DNA of 64,000 nt from positions 2,294,001 to 2,358,000 of the forward strand of contig OY969111.1 in assembly GCA_963697975.1 (NCBI GenBank), read 5' to 3'. Source of the DNA: QHXM01 sp963697975. GTDB lineage: Bacteria > Acidobacteriota > Blastocatellia > Pyrinomonadales > Pyrinomonadaceae. The notes beneath the pieces are model-generated. The model saw only the letters and a program-made list of their open reading frames with translations, did no database searches and had not been told where the DNA came from. Shown here piece by piece: positions 61,540 to 64,000 of the stretch. A program made the translations under genes and the position numbers. Position 1 is the stretch's first letter, and the number at the start of each line of letters is the position of its first letter.

Positions 61540-62298
61540 ATGGCGAGGGAGTGTGAGGAAGTGTCGAAGAGCTTAATTCTTTCTTGCCGGAGCACAACTA
61601 TCCTGAGTCTCTGTCTCCTCTCGGTCGCCGCCTCGGTCGCACTCACGGCTTGCACGAAGGCTGCACAGCAAACAACGTCCACGCCTCAACAACCACCGAC
61701 GGCCACTGCCGTACCGGCGCAAACTGTACCCGAAGCAAGCCCGAGCACTACGCCTTCGACGCCGCTCGCCGATGTTCAGGGCGCTCTCAAACGCGTCTAT
61801 CACGACACCGTGATACTCGAAACGAGCCACCGCACGCCCTTCATCATCGGCGATTTCAACGGCGATGATTCGCCGGACATCGCGGTAGTAGTCACACCAG
61901 CCAAAGGAAAGCTGCCGCAGATTAACAGCGACCTTGCAAGTTGGCTTATCGGGGACCCGCAGAAAGTTTTGCTGCCGGAAGTACGCGGCGATGTGAAGGT
62001 GCTGCCGAAGCAGTCGCCGGTTACTGTGCAGCAGGGCGACGTGCTGCTCGCGGTGATTCACGGCTATCAAAAGGAAGGCTGGCGCAATCCTCTCTCGGCG
62101 CAGACCTACCTGCTCAGGAACGCCGTCGGCGACGAGATGGAGGCTCGGCAGGCCAGGGAGATAATGCGCACGGCGGTACACAAAGGAAACCTGCCTTCGC
62201 TACGTGGCGATGTGATACGAGAAAGACTCACCGGACAAAACGGATTTATCTACTGGACCGGCTCAAAGTACGCATGGGCTGAACAGGATAATCACTAA
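61540..62298 (+). CDS. Lipoprotein of unknown function with FG-GAP-like motif
   Basis: The product is about 252 residues. The start is uncertain: ATG at 61540 or GTG at 61561, the latter with GAGGGAG upstream. The signal ends in a lipobox, VALTAC, followed by a Thr/Pro-rich linker. The folded part contains FIIGDFNGDDSPDIAVVVTP, like one FG-GAP calcium-binding blade, then LLAVIHGYQKEGWRNPLSAQ and GFIYWTGSKYAW. It lies between the di-heme gene and the multicopper-oxidase-like gene. No known function. Confidence 0.7.
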   Translation: MARECEEVSKSLILSCRSTTILSLCLLSVAASVALTACTKAAQQTTSTPQQPPTATAVPAQTVPEASPSTTPSTPLADVQGALKRVYHDTVILETSHRTPFIIGDFNGDDSPDIAVVVTPAKGKLPQINSDLASWLIGDPQKVLLPEVRGDVKVLPKQSPVTVQQGDVLLAVIHGYQKEGWRNPLSAQTYLLRNAVGDEMEARQAREIMRTAVHKGNLPSLRGDVIRERLTGQNGFIYWTGSKYAWAEQDNH

Positions 62299-62678
62299 AG
62301 CAAATCATTCTGTCGAATCATGCTTTGCAGGGGCAGCGCCTCTTGTCTTTCGGCGTTTCGCGCATTGCAGCAAGGGCGCGGCGCTTACTAATCATAGAGG
62401 CTGCTCAAGAGAGATGTCGGATTGTGCGGAGACTTGAGCGCACTGCTCGCACGAAAACATTTTTCGTTGACATCTCTACTGCTCAGTCATATGCTTAGCC
62501 CGCCTTATAGTTCAGACATTTTCTTTGCTTTGAAACAGAGGCTTTCCACACACCCGCTCGCAAACAGCATGGCGCACAGTTAAGTATCACCGGACAAATG
62601 GGGACGCACAGGGGACGATAGTCTTTTGATAAACCTGTAGCGATTGTTGTACCTGCCTACTTATGAGGAGAAGGAAAA
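62299..62678. other. Intergenic region before the multicopper-oxidase-like gene
   Basis: About 380 bases without a supportable gene, RNA or strong hairpin. GAGGAGAAGGA, 5 bases before the ATG at 62679, is a good ribosome site. Confidence 0.5.
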
Positions 62679-64000
62679 ATGCTAAGCCACCGAAGAACCC
62701 TCGCTAACCTCACAAGCAGCACCGTCTTAGCGCTTATCTTATTGTTGACCGCAGACCCCTCAAGCGCTCAAACCACGCCCGCACTTTCGGAAGCAACGCC
62801 CACTGTAGCCACAGCGGCCACGCCAAATCCCCCGGCGGCGGCCTCTAATTCGACAAGCGTGCCAGCCGCCAGCCAGAGCGCTGAAGCCAGCCCGGTGACG
62901 ACCGCAGTTTCAACGCCAGAAGTTTCCCCGGCAGGGTCTTCTCCGGCAGCAACTTCTCCGGCAGCAGGCGCCAGCCACGCCACGCAGGCAGGTCCATTTC
63001 AATGCAAACGAAATATCAATGCCAGCGTGGTGGCTTTCTCCCAGCCTTACATGTTGAATCGGCTTGGAGCCGCCATGCCCAACGCACAGATTTTTGCGCT
63101 GGAAAATGATGTGGACATGAAGCAGCTTCAGCTCAAAGGTTATAAGCGAGCGCGCCCGATTGTATTGCGCGCAAATGTGGGCGACTGTTTGCAAATCACC
63201 CTGAAGAACGCCATCTACCAGTATCCGGCGCTGCCCACGCAGGGAGGCAGGAATAGCGCCTTCCCCATTCTCGGCACGCCTCAAATGTCCGTGCATGTGC
63301 AGGGCATGAATCTGGTTGATTCGATAGCCAGCGACGGCTCTTTCGTGGGAAAGAACGCTACCAGCCTCGCCAACAGCCCGCAATGCGGAACTCCCGGCAA
63401 CCTGACTCCCTGCGTCAATACTCCGGGTCAGACGCCGCCAACTCCCGTCACAGCCGGAGAGAGCAAAACTTATAAACTCTATGCTCAGCAGGAAGGCTCT
63501 TTCCTGCTCTACAGTTTGGGAGACGCCAACACCACAGGTCAGGCGATTGACTACCTGATGATCGGGCAAATCGCGGCAGGTCTAATCGGCGCGGTTAATG
63601 TTCAACCCGAAGGAGCCGAATGGTATCGCAGCCAGGTGACGGCCAACGATCTGAAACTCGCTACTTTCAACGCCAGGCGTTTGCCCGACGGCGCAAAGCT
63701 CGACTGCCCTTCGACGGAGATTGTTCCGGCTCAATGCAAATTGACTATCGAAGCAGGCGTGGTGGTGACGACCGCGACGGTGAAGAAGATGGCGGATGGT
63801 TACCTGTATTCAATGGACAATCATCCGATCATCAATTACGACGCCGTCTATCCTGACGGCTCGACGCGTGTAGACGGCACAAAGATTCCTTCAAAGACTC
63901 CCATTCTGAAGATGCTCGATGCCGACAACAATCTGGTTTCGAGCGACCTGACGGCTCTGATTACCGGCCCGTATCACGGGAGATTTCCCGGCACGACGGG
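62679..64000 (+). CDS. Multicopper-oxidase-like secreted protein (cut by window end)
   Basis: The frame is open from the ATG at 62679 to the window end, covering 440 codons. A signal peptide (VLALILLLTADPSSAQ) and a long Ala/Pro/Ser/Thr linker lead to a cupredoxin-like domain. It includes PIVLRANVGDCLQITLKNAI, MSVHVQGMNLVDSIASDGSF and GESKTYKLYAQQEGSFLLYS. The order matches the first domain of multicopper oxidases. However, the usual H-x-H is H-V-Q, and the second H-x-H (GTYWYHSH in the family) is not visible. The rest of the protein lies outside, so catalytic status is unknown. It may use the SCO1-like protein for copper. Confidence 0.7.
   Translation, partial: MLSHRRTLANLTSSTVLALILLLTADPSSAQTTPALSEATPTVATAATPNPPAAASNSTSVPAASQSAEASPVTTAVSTPEVSPAGSSPAATSPAAGASHATQAGPFQCKRNINASVVAFSQPYMLNRLGAAMPNAQIFALENDVDMKQLQLKGYKRARPIVLRANVGDCLQITLKNAIYQYPALPTQGGRNSAFPILGTPQMSVHVQGMNLVDSIASDGSFVGKNATSLANSPQCGTPGNLTPCVNTPGQTPPTPVTAGESKTYKLYAQQEGSFLLYSLGDANTTGQAIDYLMIGQIAAGLIGAVNVQPEGAEWYRSQVTANDLKLATFNARRLPDGAKLDCPSTEIVPAQCKLTIEAGVVVTTATVKKMADGYLYSMDNHPIINYDAVYPDGSTRVDGTKIPSKTPILKMLDADNNLVSSDLTALITGPYHGRFPGTT

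Overview
The window looks like chromosomal DNA from an Acidobacteriota bacterium, most likely class Blastocatellia (inference). The sequence is GC-rich. It carries a group 1h [NiFe]-hydrogenase operon of the type known from soil Acidobacteriota and Actinobacteria. It also has choice-of-anchor B/Calx-beta/DUF4214 and FG-GAP secreted proteins, CadC-like TPR regulators and a small WCxxC protein, all gene types common in that class. No rRNA, tRNA, CRISPR array or insertion sequence was recognised.

Layout. (1) 1-15.45 kb, minus strand: one compact operon for atmospheric-type H2 uptake. Read in the direction of transcription it is hhyS, hhyL, a NifU/Rieske-like electron carrier, a small acidic protein, DUF5947, DUF6084, two conserved unknown proteins, a hydrogenase maturation protease, a small single-pass protein, a DUF1440-like membrane protein, a YceI-like protein, hypA, hypB, hypF, hypC, a SIS-domain isomerase, hypD and hypE (cut by the window start). 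Genes abut or overlap by a few bases. Short palindromic repeats lie at many junctions and in several cases encode the ends of the proteins. (2) 15.8-18.4 kb: msrB, a GGQ-domain release-factor-like protein and a B12-binding/radical SAM protein. (3) 18.7-28.3 kb, minus strand: an envelope operon of DUF1175, a giant thioester alpha-2-macroglobulin, a membrane protein, and an unusual three-part protein (PBP transpeptidase, SpoIID, HExxH peptidase). (4) 28.6-30.95 kb: a secreted choice-of-anchor B protein.

(5) 31.1-33.6 kb, plus strand: the most notable locus, a compact microviridin-type graspetide cluster. A 96-residue precursor carries the PFFxRFLE leader helix and three K-Y-P-S-D cores, followed by MdnB-like and MdnC-like ATP-grasp ligases. 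No transporter, acetyltransferase or dedicated peptidase is adjacent. (6) 34-49.7 kb: secreted M36 metallopeptidase, FG-GAP protein, TPR regulator, WD40-like protein, beta-lactamase-fold hydrolase, DUF885 peptidase-like protein, OPT transporter and a zinc alcohol dehydrogenase.

(7) 50-64 kb, plus strand: a CadC-like TPR regulator followed by a secreted redox set. It comprises a YVTN propeller protein, a SCO1-like protein, a cytochrome c fused to a periplasmic binding protein, a di-heme oxidoreductase, a lipoprotein and a multicopper-oxidase-like protein running off the end. The set is interrupted at 55.6-57.0 kb by an AT-rich, oppositely oriented gene. That gene joins a CAP12/Pycsar-type TIR domain to an EgtD-like methyltransferase and is a candidate defence gene.
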